Origin: Ectocarpus siliculosus | Taxonomy: Eukaryota > Sar > Phaeophyceae > Ectocarpales > Ectocarpaceae | Direction: 5' to 3' | Assembly (NCBI GenBank): GCA_000310025.1 | Contig: FN649733.1 | Location: forward strand, 3,343,971 to 3,379,117 | Length of the DNA stretch: 35,147 nucleotides | In this document: positions 21,169 to 31,945 of the stretch, piece after piece | Layout: the number at the start of each line of letters is the position of its first letter | Numbering within the stretch: position 1 is the stretch's first letter | Notes under the pieces: generated by a model | Told to the model about the DNA's origin: nothing | Database searches by the model: none | The model's input: the letters and a program-made list of their open reading frames with translations, nothing else | Translations under genes and position numbers: made by a program

Positions 21169-24100
21169 TCAGTTGCCGCGGATCGGCTGTCGTTGATTGA
21201 TTTGTTTGTTGGTCAGACGGCTTCCTACAAAAATATCCTTAAAAAGTTCTCCAACTACTATAATACCAGCAGTTTTTTGTCCTCCCGAGTATTTCGATTT
21301 GTTTCAAGCTCAAGTTCTCAAGTGCTACTTGCTGAAGTGCGAGCGCGTTCTATACCTCATGTCTTGTTTTTGCGCCACGTTTGCATGTTCCGTCTCCAGA
21401 CGTCGCAGGGGGAGGGTTCGCACCGGGACGGATGGCCCATCAGGGTATCTGAGCAGTTTTGAGGCACCGCCTCGCAGCCGCTGGCAAGTAAAAGGCGGGC
21501 CGTTGTCTTGTCGGGTAAACTGAGAATTCCCAAACATATCTTGGAAGTCAGCACGCCCTGCGTCAAATGTAGGGTATACGGATGGTGTGAGAAAAGGAAC
21601 AGACATGAGCTAACGTACCGTCCAGCCGAATGTCTCCGTTACAAAATGCTTTACATTTTGCGACACCCAACAATCCGGTGATGCTCAAACACGAAGTTCG
21701 CCGATCACTGCGGCGTAACAACAAGATGACTACCCTATGAAGAGAGATGTTCAAGCAGTTCATCCATGGGTCGGATATTTCCTATGCATACGCTCTAGAT
21801 AGTTTGTTGTTGGATCGTTTTTGAACTAGTGTAAGGGTTGGGTTGAAAGAAAGTGCAACTGGTGAAGGTGTAGCTGGGCCTACAAAAAACCGTCTCGTGG
21901 CTCTTGAGTGTTGGTATTTTTTTCATGATGTATGTTCGTGGTGCATGTGTGTTGAGTATCTTCCCGAAGTTTTCTGGAATATACGAAAGGGGGGATGCCC
22001 TGTCCTTACCCGCTTTGGGGGCAAGCCAAAATGGCGAGCGTTTTCGGGATGAGCGAGTAGCTGTTGGTTCAATTCTTCAAACGCACCGGTTGCGCCGCGT
22101 GACACTGGGTTGTCTGCTTCACTAGAGTAGACCAGAGTGAGCTTCTTGTTTTTTGTGGTGAAGTCAAGCGAACGCGTCATGGGTTGGTCGGTCTGTGTCG
22201 GCATAGCACTAGATACGTATATTTTATTGAACGTACGAACGTCGCGATCGAGTCGACCGCAGACTAAAACAGCGACCCGTCAGACGTGGGACACGCCGCC
22301 TGGAATGCCTGTCACCGCCAATGAAACACTGCTGTTATTGTGGGATGGGCGCGCTTCACTCGGTGGCCGGCCTGAACTCAAAAAGACGACAGGAGCCTAT
22401 AGGCATTGCCTGACGAACACCATCTGTGGCCGATGTGGCTCGCGGTTGCCACAACCCTCTCCTAGAGATTGGCACGCCTGGACTGCACGAGATGCATAAT
22501 ATTGCGAAGCTTCTTTTCAGGGTGGGGATGTTCGCAAATAGCGAAGTTGGGCAGTCTGTTCTGTGATTTGCCTATTACCGAGTCACGGCGTGGTGTTTGT
22601 CCGTAATACTCAAAGAGCTATTTTCTGGTCGTTGGTAATCACTGCCGCCCTACATATCAAGACACCTGTGCCCTTACATAAACGAAGCTCCGCTGCTCAT
22701 CAGCATCCTTCCATCTATTCTCTGGCAGGAGCGTTGCGGGGTGATGGCCGTGCCCGTAGAAGAGGCCAGGTCCAACATACCCCGAAAATTGTCGTCGTTG
22801 CAGCCATAGTGCAGATCATCGGTCGCTCTACATTCCTCGATTTCCGCCGTTGCCAGCAGCAGTAGTGCACAACAATCCAAACGGAGAGAGAGAGGTGGGT
22901 CGGAGGGGAATCTTGCTACCTCATGGTCTATAGGCAGAGAACTGCCTTGCTTATTGCGAAGTCTTCAAATCGTCCTACTTCGAGAGTGCCGCCATGTTCT
23001 TGTGGTTCTCGCAGTTCGGAAGGTTTTGCATTGTCCAAGCCTGCAGAGATTCATTTGAGCACGCGATCGTTCAAATTTAAGGAAGAAATGAAAAAATGTG
23101 GGCCTTCATTCATTCGGCTGTGTCCTCCGGGAATCTGAATGAAAACGTACATAGATAGACTCCTCCCACAACAGACTTGTATATCTATACCGAATGAAAC
23201 GAATACCTAATCTACAAGGCGCGCTGTTGAAAACGACCATTTGGGGTATAAGCTATCTTTACCAGGACCTTTTCCGCGGGGACGCGGCAGAGCAACACCG
23301 AGCTTGTTGTTCACTTGTTCACACAACAAGCTCACCGACGGGGGGCTCGTGGACGGCATGCGTTGCACACACCGTCTGTACGTCCAGCCGCCGCGCCGTA
23401 GCCCCGCCGCCGCCCCCCATACATCACGGCCTCATATCCCAACACGTCCTCGGATCTACGTTCCCATTTCCTCTTTCGGCGCCGACAGCATGCAACGACC
23501 CTCTCTGCACCATCTCCACACCTTGTCCATACTTGTACTGCTACATCACTGCCTCGAACATGCAGTCGTCACAGGGCAGCAGAACTCGGGTCATGGTGAG
23601 AGAAATTGCGCAGATTTTTCCCCGATTGGCTAGATGTACATGAGACAACACGCTACCGCCCGTGGTACGCGGGAAAACGTGTACTACATAGCATACCCTC
23701 AGCAGTGGCACGGGCACTGCTAGGTCGGCGCCAACTGATGGGAACAGCAGACACGAGCGTCGACGCCAACGGCCAAGTGCTATGCCGGCATAATTGTCGA
23801 GATGAAGGGACACCTTTTTTTCGTCGATGGAAGCATGTTCGGGTTCGGGAGGCGTTTTTCAAGGGACCATAGTGGACACATCCCCGGGCCAAAAAGTTTG
23901 AACATTTACATTTGGACCGTTCCTCCTGCAAATCCACTCGCTGCAAAGACTTCAACACTTCCCCTTCGACTGTGGTTATATCTGGAACGGGTAGGTTTTT
24001 TGTGTGCATTGATTTTCCTAATCACCTGCGGCGTGACTCGCTGTATTAGTCTACGGTAGTCTCGGTACATTGTAGGTGTACTACCTCATGATGGCGCCGC

Positions 24101-24840
24101 ATACATACATAGACTACTGCTGTAGCGCAGCACAACAGTATACATGTAAAGCAGTGCGTGTGGGACAAAAACTACATATAAATATAAACACAAGCCACAA
24201 GCCACAGCCGCATGGTGCATACCTGTCACACCCCGATGACTGGAAAGAAGAAGGCGTCGCCGTGCAGAGACACGACGTACTATCTGAGACGTTCCAGCAC
24301 GCCAGATGGACATACATATCTATGTGTGTGTTTATGTAGGCCAAGGCAAAGGGTCCCTTTTTTCGCGGCTCTCAGTCCTCCTCCTGCCGTGTCTGCCTGA
24401 TATCATCTCATGCGCAGACCTTGTCTCGGCGATGGTAGCGAGAGTGCGACTCTGAAGGACTTTTTCCAACGAAACGTCCGGGTTTCAAACCCGGCATCCG
24501 CTGCCGTGTATTTCCTCTTCTTACTTGTTTCCCTTTTTTTTACCTCCCGATGATTTGATTTTTATATTTCCCTGCATGCAGTGAGTACGCGCATCATCAT
24601 GCATGAAATGCATGCCATGACTGCTGTGACTGACCATCATCAACACAACAATAGAAGTCTTCTTCTTGTATTCAACAATAATCTATCCCATGCTGCTTGC
24701 TGGTGGGTGGTCTGTAGTTGTTGCAATCATGATACTTTATTCCACACACACACGAAACGATAGACTACAGCTGTTATAGTCTAATGTCTAATTTTGATTG
24801 ATTCCCAGAGTTAAGGAAAAATAAATACACGGACAGAGAG
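21169..24840. other. Intergenic stretch, no gene recognised
   Basis: Between the CAF16-like gene and the GT23 gene. Open frames are short and overlap on both strands. One segment, about 23260-23595, is free of stops in two plus frames and ends in a strong donor (GTCATG|GTGAGA), so it could be an exon of an unidentified gene, but no conserved motif is visible. The rest is AT- and microsatellite-rich. Confidence 0.35.
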
Positions 24841-24841
24841 A

Positions 24842-24955
24842 CTATCCATTCGAGATACCCATAGTCGAACGGGATGTGGTGGAGTCTTTTCAGTGAGTGG
24901 AGGAAAACCGGCTGGGAACGGGACTTATTTCGAGTCTTTTTAAGTCTATAAACTG
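24842..24955. repeat. Dispersed repeat, copy A
   Basis: Matches 33532-33650 in the same orientation through the shared blocks TTCGAGATA, GGGATGTG, TTTCAGTGAGTGGAG, AAACCGGCTGG and GAGTCT. Similarity stops on both sides, giving an element of about 115 bp. It has no coding frame. Confidence 0.8.
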
Positions 24956-25631
24956 ATGATTTATATCAGTGATGCCAGCTGGTGCTAAGTACAAAAAAAC
25001 ATCTGTATCGGTGTCCTACATTTTACAATACATCCCCTGTAGTTTTCTACTGGTTCAACGACAAAATATCGGGGAGAATCCCTCCGTTGTGTGTGTGTTA
25101 TAAAATGTAACCTTCACAGGGGACACGGCGCAGTGTCTACTGATAGCTTGCTGGTTTGTTAGATTTTTGAACAATGCTGTAAAAATTCATGGAAGATGGC
25201 ACGAAGGCTACAGCAGTATATTCTTCGTTTTTCAAATCTACAGACAGATTGTTGAATTTACAGATTTTTGAATTTTACGAGCAGCGGCTGTTTCCCGCCG
25301 TTTTTTTAATTTTTAAAAACGTATTTGATCCTTTCGGGTAGCGTATCAGTGATGCTTGGATGAGAATGGTACACCTGGTGCATGGTAGGGAGGGCATAGC
25401 ATTCAGTTTGTATCATGTTAGCTTGTTTCTTGTTATGTTTGGTGTTAGTAAACAACATCATCAGTAGAGCACGGTAAAAAGCTACGTACATACATCCAAT
25501 GTGTACGGTTGTTGTCAACTTCCCTGGTGTTCCTCAGAGCGGTTTGCCGAAATATCTTGTCGCAACCATGTCGTAATCATGTTGTAGAGCATCCGTCGTG
25601 AAGGTCAGCAGCAGCAGCAGCGACTGGCAGT
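24956..25631. other. AT-rich intergenic DNA
   Basis: No exon seen. Contains ACATTTTACAATACATCCCC near 25018 and a partly complementary TTATAAAATGTAACCTTCAC near 25098, a weak inverted pair. Confidence 0.4.
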
Positions 25632-25877
25632 ACCACTGGTGGCCAGAGGGGCAGGTTGGGCACGAACTACAACCTGGGGGGGGGAGGTTGGGAGGCCGAG
25701 TCGACCCTGAACCCATTTTTTCTTGAGGCTTGCAGCCCGCCGTGTTGATTGCAATAACGCCACTATCCAAGATGCGGGATACCTTGCACGCTTTGGGCTG
25801 CAACCTCTCTACAACCTCCCCCCCCAGGTTGTAGTTGGTGCCCCAACCTACGCACAACCTGCCTCTGGCCACCCGTG
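25632..25877. mobile_element. Foldback (inverted-repeat) element, MITE-like
   Basis: The left arm 25632-25690 (GGTGGCCAGAGG, then ACTACAACCTGGGGGG, then AGGTTG) is nearly the reverse complement of the right arm 25812-25877. An inner pair, TTGCAGCCC (25730-25738) and GGGCTGCAA (25795-25803), extends the stem. The right arm has a short insertion. No transposase frame lies inside. It could be a non-autonomous foldback transposon or a hairpin locus. No target-site duplication could be identified by eye. Confidence 0.6.
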
Positions 25878-26218
25878 TAGGTCTCTCCGTGTGGAGAAGA
25901 AGTGGTGTGGTACGGCGAAGGATACAACACGTAGAAATTACCCACCTGGATGCACAGCGATCAGCAGAGAAGACGATGTGTATCAGCCGCGAGGTCAATA
26001 TGGGAGAGCACACCTTAGCACGAAACCCGATACAGCCTTCCCGCCTTGCCTCAAGTCTTATCGGAGGGGCTACATATGTGTTACCACGGCAGGGATCCGA
26101 ATGCCGGCTGCTCCGAACACAATGGGAGGCTTGCGGTAGGGATCAAACTGGGAATGTGCACAAGGGGCTTCCCGACCACGGGCTCAACTGCAGATTTGGA
26201 GGCCATCAAGGTGTTGTA

Positions 26219-26316
26219 TTTTCACCTGGTCATGTGACGTCGTTTTGGTCTAAGTTTTAGAAGAAATTTCACTTGGTCATGTGACGTCATTTGTGATCCG
26301 AGATTAGAAGAATTTT
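26219..26316. repeat. 47-bp tandem duplication carrying CATGTGACGTC
   Basis: Two units share TTTCACYTGGTCATGTGACG and end in TTAGAAGAA; the CATGTGACGTC blocks start at 26231 and 26278. The second contains a perfect TGACGTCA palindrome (26282-26289), the core of a bZIP/CRE site. The duplicated block could be regulatory, but no transcription start is known nearby. Confidence 0.7.
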
Positions 26317-26578
26317 GTTGCAGCAATGATATTTTGAGAGTGTCAACCTTGCAACGCCGTCTTTATTATGGTTATTCACCAACTCTAGGTGTTGTGGTGA
26401 CATCTGCTTGGGACTACTGCTGCCTCAGCGAACCCTGGATAATGTTTTCGGAATCGAAATCATCCCTTCTCGGACGACTCCGTACATGAGAGGAATCACA
26501 AATCTAGGCATGCGCATGTAATACATGCATAGTACGTGTGAGATATGTACAGTACAACTCTAACGCCGTAACGTCTGG

Positions 26579-27364
26579 ATGGTCGAGGCTAGAAACTGCA
26601 CTGGCCGTGGATATCGCTCATGTCGCTTGTACTGCCATTATGCGCTTTTTATCACGGAGCGGATTGATTGCTACACCAACATGGCCAACCCGTTGAGTGG
26701 CCAAATTGTCAATCTGGCTCAAAACGGGTCTTCTCGTTGCTCACCCTCGCCAACGTCACCTGGAATATGCAATTTTGGGGTGCATTCGATCCACGCAGGT
26801 TCCACAGCAACCGACGTCGAAAGAGATCCCAAACAACGCAGAAGCAGCACGGACGCGGATGCCAATTTTTCCCGAAGTTGGGACAGCTATTTTCATTCTG
26901 GACCGGCTGGGTGTCAGCATGAAGAGGGGACTCCGAGTACCTACCGGTGGCGAGGAACTGACTGGGGCAAAAACCTTGACGGCGAGTTTAAGCGCCGCGA
27001 TTTCTATGGCCTTGTTATGGTGGCCTTTGTTGAATCGTGGTTGTATTTTTGTCGCCATGACCGCCGCCGGTTTCCCGCCCTCCAAATCAAACCATCAAGC
27101 TTTTCTTCCAGGAAAACTGTGGCCTGGTGGGTCCCTGTCACCCTTTCTTTCGTCAATTTGTTCTGAAGAACCGCCGTTACCCGCGACAACGTGAATCGCG
27201 AAAAAGTGAACGGTTTTTCCCCGACGATACTCGACTTTCCCGGCATTGTGGGCCCCGACGGCATTGCACAGGCCACACCTCACCTCGGATGTGCGCGATG
27301 CTCGTGGCACGAATATCTCGCAAGGATCGGAAGCTAATGTTGCTGGAACCCACCCCTCGATCAC
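26579..27364. other. Low-stop-density stretch, unassigned
   Basis: Long open frames coexist on both strands: 26579-27166 plus, 26697-27194 plus, and 27085-26756 and 27364-27095 minus. None shows a motif I recognise. It could hold upstream exons of the GT23 gene, which still needs a membrane anchor, or the remains of a transposable element broken by frameshifts. I cannot choose between these. Confidence 0.3.
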
Positions 27365-27402
27365 ACAATAGTGCAGTCCGTCTTGATGCTTTTCTCTCGC
27401 AG

Positions 27403-30101
27403 GCCTGGTGCTAGCCTGGACTCACGCGATCTCAAACGGCAACGGCGACATCGCGGTTGTGGTCGAGCCCGATGGTCTCGCGCCTGAAGGCGGCGCGTGC
27501 CCCGCCGACAACGAGCACGGAGACGAGGAGGCTGGTGGGTGGCCGCGCTTCTTCACGCCGATGGCGCACCTCTGCGTGTTCAGCTCGCAGCAGGTGTGAA
27601 ATGCTGCGTGTTGGATTTATTCCGTCCCCACGCGAATAGAGTCGGTTGACATCTTGCTACGTTACATTGATGCGAAATCACGAAGGTTTGTTGTCAGCAC
27701 GTTACCTCCCTACGACAATCGTTCTTTAGACCGGGAACACCCGATCGGTTCCAGTGTGCATGGCACGTGCATGTGTATGTGCAAGTGATACAATACTGTT
27801 CCCCAAAATTTCCCGGTTGAGGCAGGATTTTCACGACTTCTTGGCTACTCGAGACCTAAACCAACCGCCAGATGGGCGACACCTTGGCATGGACGAAGAC
27901 GAAGGCGGTGACCCGCCGCATGCCTGGGGTCAGGACCCAGACATCAGAAAGGCCCTGGAGGGCACGGCGACGGATCAAGCACAGGCAATGGCGGTCAGTA
28001 CCACAAAAGTGGCGTGGTGGGGGGCTTTGTTTTTTTTTTCTCTGGCGTGTACTACTCTTCCAATGAACGGAAGCTTACAAAAGTGCAGGATTGGGAATTA
28101 TCGGGGCTTATGACCAGCATGCGGCACTTTTCTCCTCATTCTTGTTATGGTCACTAGTGATCCTCCACGAACAAGTTACGCCTCCTCTATTTCGGCCATG
28201 AGATCTCCCCCCTACGCAGTACAGCCCCGTTGGTTGGGTGGTGGTTTGTGCGGGGCTAGTTTGTTGAGTTCGCGGCGCTAGGTCCCTCGGGCGCCATCAC
28301 AATTTCTTCGTTGAAGATGCATTCCAGCCGCCCACCCATGTCCCCCGCCGCGTCACGTTTGATTCCGTATTCTCGGAATCCTCCTCGATCGATGCTGTCA
28401 TGGCAGAGGGTCCTACACTACTTGCTCTCGCACGTCCAACCGCGTCTCCAAGGCAAAGTTCAGGCTGTCCTTCATGAGCCGGATGTAGCCTTTTTCTCCG
28501 ACAAACCTGGGAAGTACGTGGGCATGTTCGTACGCAAGACGGAAGGGCGGACGTACAAGTCACTCAAGATGACCGAAACGTTGGTGCGGGTTTGGTAATT
28601 CGTTGGTGGTTGTCTGGCTTGGTTTTTGCAACCCGCCGGAAGGAATGGGTCATGGTGACGCAAAGCGCTGGTGGGCCCCCACCGAATCGACTGCACACGT
28701 CTGACTCGAGCCGGGAGTCAATTTCAAACCCACATCGTCATGTGGTTTCCCTTTCGATCTTGCTTGGTTTGCTGTACCACCTACGAAGGGCCTGGTTGCC
28801 CCTCTATCTGACCATAACCCCGCCCAGGACTGTTTCGAACCAGCCAACGAGCTCCTTCGTGAATTATGAACACGTGTCAATCATGTCTTTCGTCGTTTAC
28901 TCCCTTCCTATGGGCACACAACTTATTTTTTTTTGTGGTGCCCCAAGAGTCGTCTGTCTGCTCGAACACGGTGCCCGGACACGATGCATTTTTCGAAGTA
29001 TAACGGACCATTTCTTGCGACAAGACGTCAACGACAACGTTACCGTTGCAACGAACCTCCCGCGTTCTCCGTCAAATCGAAGGATTGCTTCGAAAAAGCG
29101 TTCAAGTACATCGAAGACTTGGACAGGTTCTCGGCCGGTCATATCAGCTTTTCGGAGATTACCGGAATTTTCTTGGTCTCCGAAGACACCACTGCCCTGC
29201 CAGAGGCCAAGAGTATCGTGCGCCGGTACTTTGGAAAAGTAAAGAGTGATAAGGTTGTTCAGCTGGTTGCCGCTGATCCGGGGCCGTCCGCCACGGAGGG
29301 TGAGGTCGATCTGCGCAGCAGTTGTGGAACCTCCGATGGCGAGGTGAGCTGCTCGGTAGGTTGTCATCTGTTGGGCTCATTGAAAGCGATCGATCCACCT
29401 GGGGATCGAGTTATGGTGGTGTGCGTTGGCCCGGAAACGGTGCCCCCTTCTTCTCAAGCTATGTTCCATCAGAGAGGCAACATGCTCGTAAAGATGGGTT
29501 CCTGTTGTGACCATGGACGTGTCACACGGACAAACCGACAGTAGGCCACCACAGCAGGCTACAAAACACATGGAGCTCTGCATGGGTGTCTGGAACGGAG
29601 TTGGTAGGATAGCGGCGTGCTAATTTGTTTTTTTGTGTGTAAGACGCATCTTCCATTTTCTTCTGTCCCTCGCAGCGCACATGTCATCGGAGCACAACAT
29701 CACGTAATAGTTATGTGCCATCGCCCGCTTTTCGTCGTCGTGCGCATCTCCACCCCTACGGTTTCAAGCTTTCACCGATATACCGCAGCGGTGCCCCCTA
29801 CCGCCCCACGTCCCCCCCCTTGTCTGCCAACCCCAGTGGGTGCCTACTTCCAAAACAAGCTTACCATTCGCCCTTTCCCTTTTGCCCTCCTCCGACTACC
29901 CCGGCCAACAAATAGAGAGAAATGGCGTTGAAACAGACTCTGGTGGAGTTGCAACTGTTGGCACAAGCCGACGTGTTCGTGGGAGTTGCCTCGGAAAGCT
30001 TTAGCAAGCTCGTGTTCCTCATGCGAGAGACCCTCCAGTTCGCCAGAAAGACATCGCTCAGCATGGACGAGACGACGCCGTTTCCCGGGATGTTCCGCTA
30101 G
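27403..30101 (+). CDS. GT23-like (FUT8-related) fucosyltransferase, catalytic exons; 5' end not found
   Basis: Exons 27403-27593, 27826-27993, 28407-28583, 29083-29343 and 29937-30101 join in phase to about 319 residues ending in TAG. Exon 1 holds a family-like start (LAWTHAISNG..AVVVEPDG, then WPRFFTPMAHLC, as in 'W-x-C-F-F-x-P-x-S-x-C'). Exon 3 has the sugar-nucleotide motif region KYVGMFVRKTE. Exon 4 has IFLVSEDTTALPEAKS, equivalent to the 'V-x-L-A-T-D-D-P' strand. Exon 5 has LVELQLLAQADVFVGVASES, equivalent to the C-terminal 'D-x-x-L-L-x-x-x-D-F-x-V-G-T-x-S-S'. Canonical members read HVRRTD; here the His is replaced and the second Arg is Lys. Such enzymes move fucose from GDP-fucose in the Golgi, which would fit fucose-rich algal polysaccharides. 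The acceptors of exons 3 and 4 and the donor of exon 3 are best guesses. The segment 28302-28406 is also open and might be coding. The signal anchor must lie upstream. Confidence 0.55.
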
Positions 30102-31945
30102 GGGATGACCTCTGGCTACGGTGGGCAGCTTCACCCGAGAAAAACCTGACTGCGAGAAAGGCGCTCGTCATCGAGGATGGACCAGCCCGTCCCATGCCGA
30201 AATGGTGTCGTCGGGAATTTCGAGGTGCCTGCTTCCCCCGTTCCCTGTTCCTAGGTTGTGCCGAGATACCATCCGGTATCCCAAGAGCGTGGATCGTAGC
30301 CCCGAAACACGAACAAGGAAGCGCACAAGGCAACACGTTCTCCGTCAATATATGGGGAAGAAAGAGAGCTCAATCAAGTGTTGCAGGCGTTTTCGTTTGG
30401 AACTGGAACGATTGGCCCAACGATTTTCCGTCACAAGCTGGATGCGTGGTGAAACGACCAATCGGCCAGAAACACATGAGCGCTCCACCGCGCATTCCAT
30501 TCGTGGGTGGAACGAGCGTTCACTTCGACGCCCTCACTCACTCACCGTGGACGGCAAAAAAAAACGTAACCTACATAACGAAGCAAGCACTTTTACCTGG
30601 CCCTCACTGTAGACTAATCCAACCATCGTTCACCTACACACACACGCTACGACACTGTGACGGCCCCGAACGTACCAACCATCGGTCTGCTGTACGTTGA
30701 ATATATCTGCCGTCCGGAAGTTTCCCACACCCCATGCTCGTGATCAGTAGACAAAACCGCTCTATGTATTGTCCCATATGCAGCATGCATGCATGCATAT
30801 CGCGCCCGCAACCAGGAATGAATGAATTATTTAGTCGCCATATTTTTTGCACAGGGTTATATTGTTACCTAAATGACGAGTTTAGCGTAGGATCTACATA
30901 TATCGGTCTCCACCACCAAAGCGGTGTTTCTCGACCCTAGTTTCTTCGTTTTCAGGAGAATTTTGATGCTTGCTCCTTGTTGGCGGAATAATATATATGC
31001 CCGTTCCGCCGTCGGCGTGTAAGCGCGCAGCAAAACACGTGGTGAGTGAGTTTTGCCCCTCCCTGTTCTGCGAGCTACAGTAAAGCTCATTGCTAGCGCA
31101 CGGAGACTAGCGCTTGCGCTGAAAGTTTCCTGCATTAGCCCAGTGTGAGGAGCGACTTTTATCTCATTTTCGTGCGCCGCGCCATTATCGCACACACGCG
31201 CAGACCATCAATTATATGTTATTTCTTCTTTGTGGGAGCAATAACTAACTGCTGTCTGTCTGTCCGATTGTTGTTGTTGTTGTCTTCACATTAAAAACCG
31301 TTCCGATCTCTCTCTACCCAGTACCTTCGTATGTCCGTACGGATCCAACACTCGACGCGGTCGATTCCCGTGGTCACAGTTTCACTTACTCTAAAAAGGT
31401 CAACTCAAATAAACCTTTGGACCCGAGGGGTCCGCAAGTCAATAGAAATCAACGACAGATATTCTGGAGTCCACCAGGGGTCTTCTTGTCTTTCTTCCCA
31501 CTTCCCATGCAGCCTTACGTCTGACTAGAGATCGATATCGTGCGTCTGACTAGAGATCGATATCGTCCTGTGTGTGGCGGCCGTTGCGATACAACTGAGA
31601 GAAGCGTTTATCTAGTGCTTGAACAACGCGGTCGCGCGTCTTGCTGACCCTTGCACCCTTGCACCCTTAACGCAGGGGGCGCGCAGAATACAATTGTGAA
31701 ATATCACATACCTCTTTTATGTATACTTTCATTCGCGAAGTCTCCGCTCGTGAAGGCTGCAGACTGCAGACACAGCACACACACATTGGGCAGCCGTGTG
31801 AAAGAAACCAAGCAAGTGAAGTCAAACCAGTGGAGGCGTTACAGATCTACTGCGTAGTCGTGAGACCTTTTTCGGCCTCACGGTGATTGAGTGCGTGTGT
31901 GTGGCCAACAGCTTGTGAGCAAAGCAGCGCGCAGGCAGGTGCCCC
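30102..31945. other. 3' flank of GT23 gene and 5' flank of CAF1
   Basis: No conserved exon seen, although 30121-30612 is open in the plus strand without a recognisable domain. Contains a (GCAT)n palindrome at about 30782-30798 and AT-rich patches near 30890-30990. The CAF1 promoter should lie in its right part. Confidence 0.4.
31518..31566. repeat. 24-bp perfect direct repeat, 25-bp spacing
   Basis: CGTCTGACTAGAGATCGATA plus four more bases occurs at 31518-31541 and again at 31543-31566 with one base between. Each copy contains the palindrome ATCGAT. It lies about 400 bases upstream of the CAF1 start, so it may be a duplicated promoter element. Confidence 0.85.

Noticed and set aside
24410-24505. 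tRNA-like T-arm (CCGGGTTTCAAACCCGG)
   Set aside because: The T-arm palindrome is convincing, but I could not fold a matching acceptor stem (only about 5 of 7 pairs), a D-arm or an anticodon stem upstream.
30121-30612. 163-codon open frame after the GT23 stop
   Set aside because: Competing frames are equally open and no motif is recognised. Most likely 3' flank.
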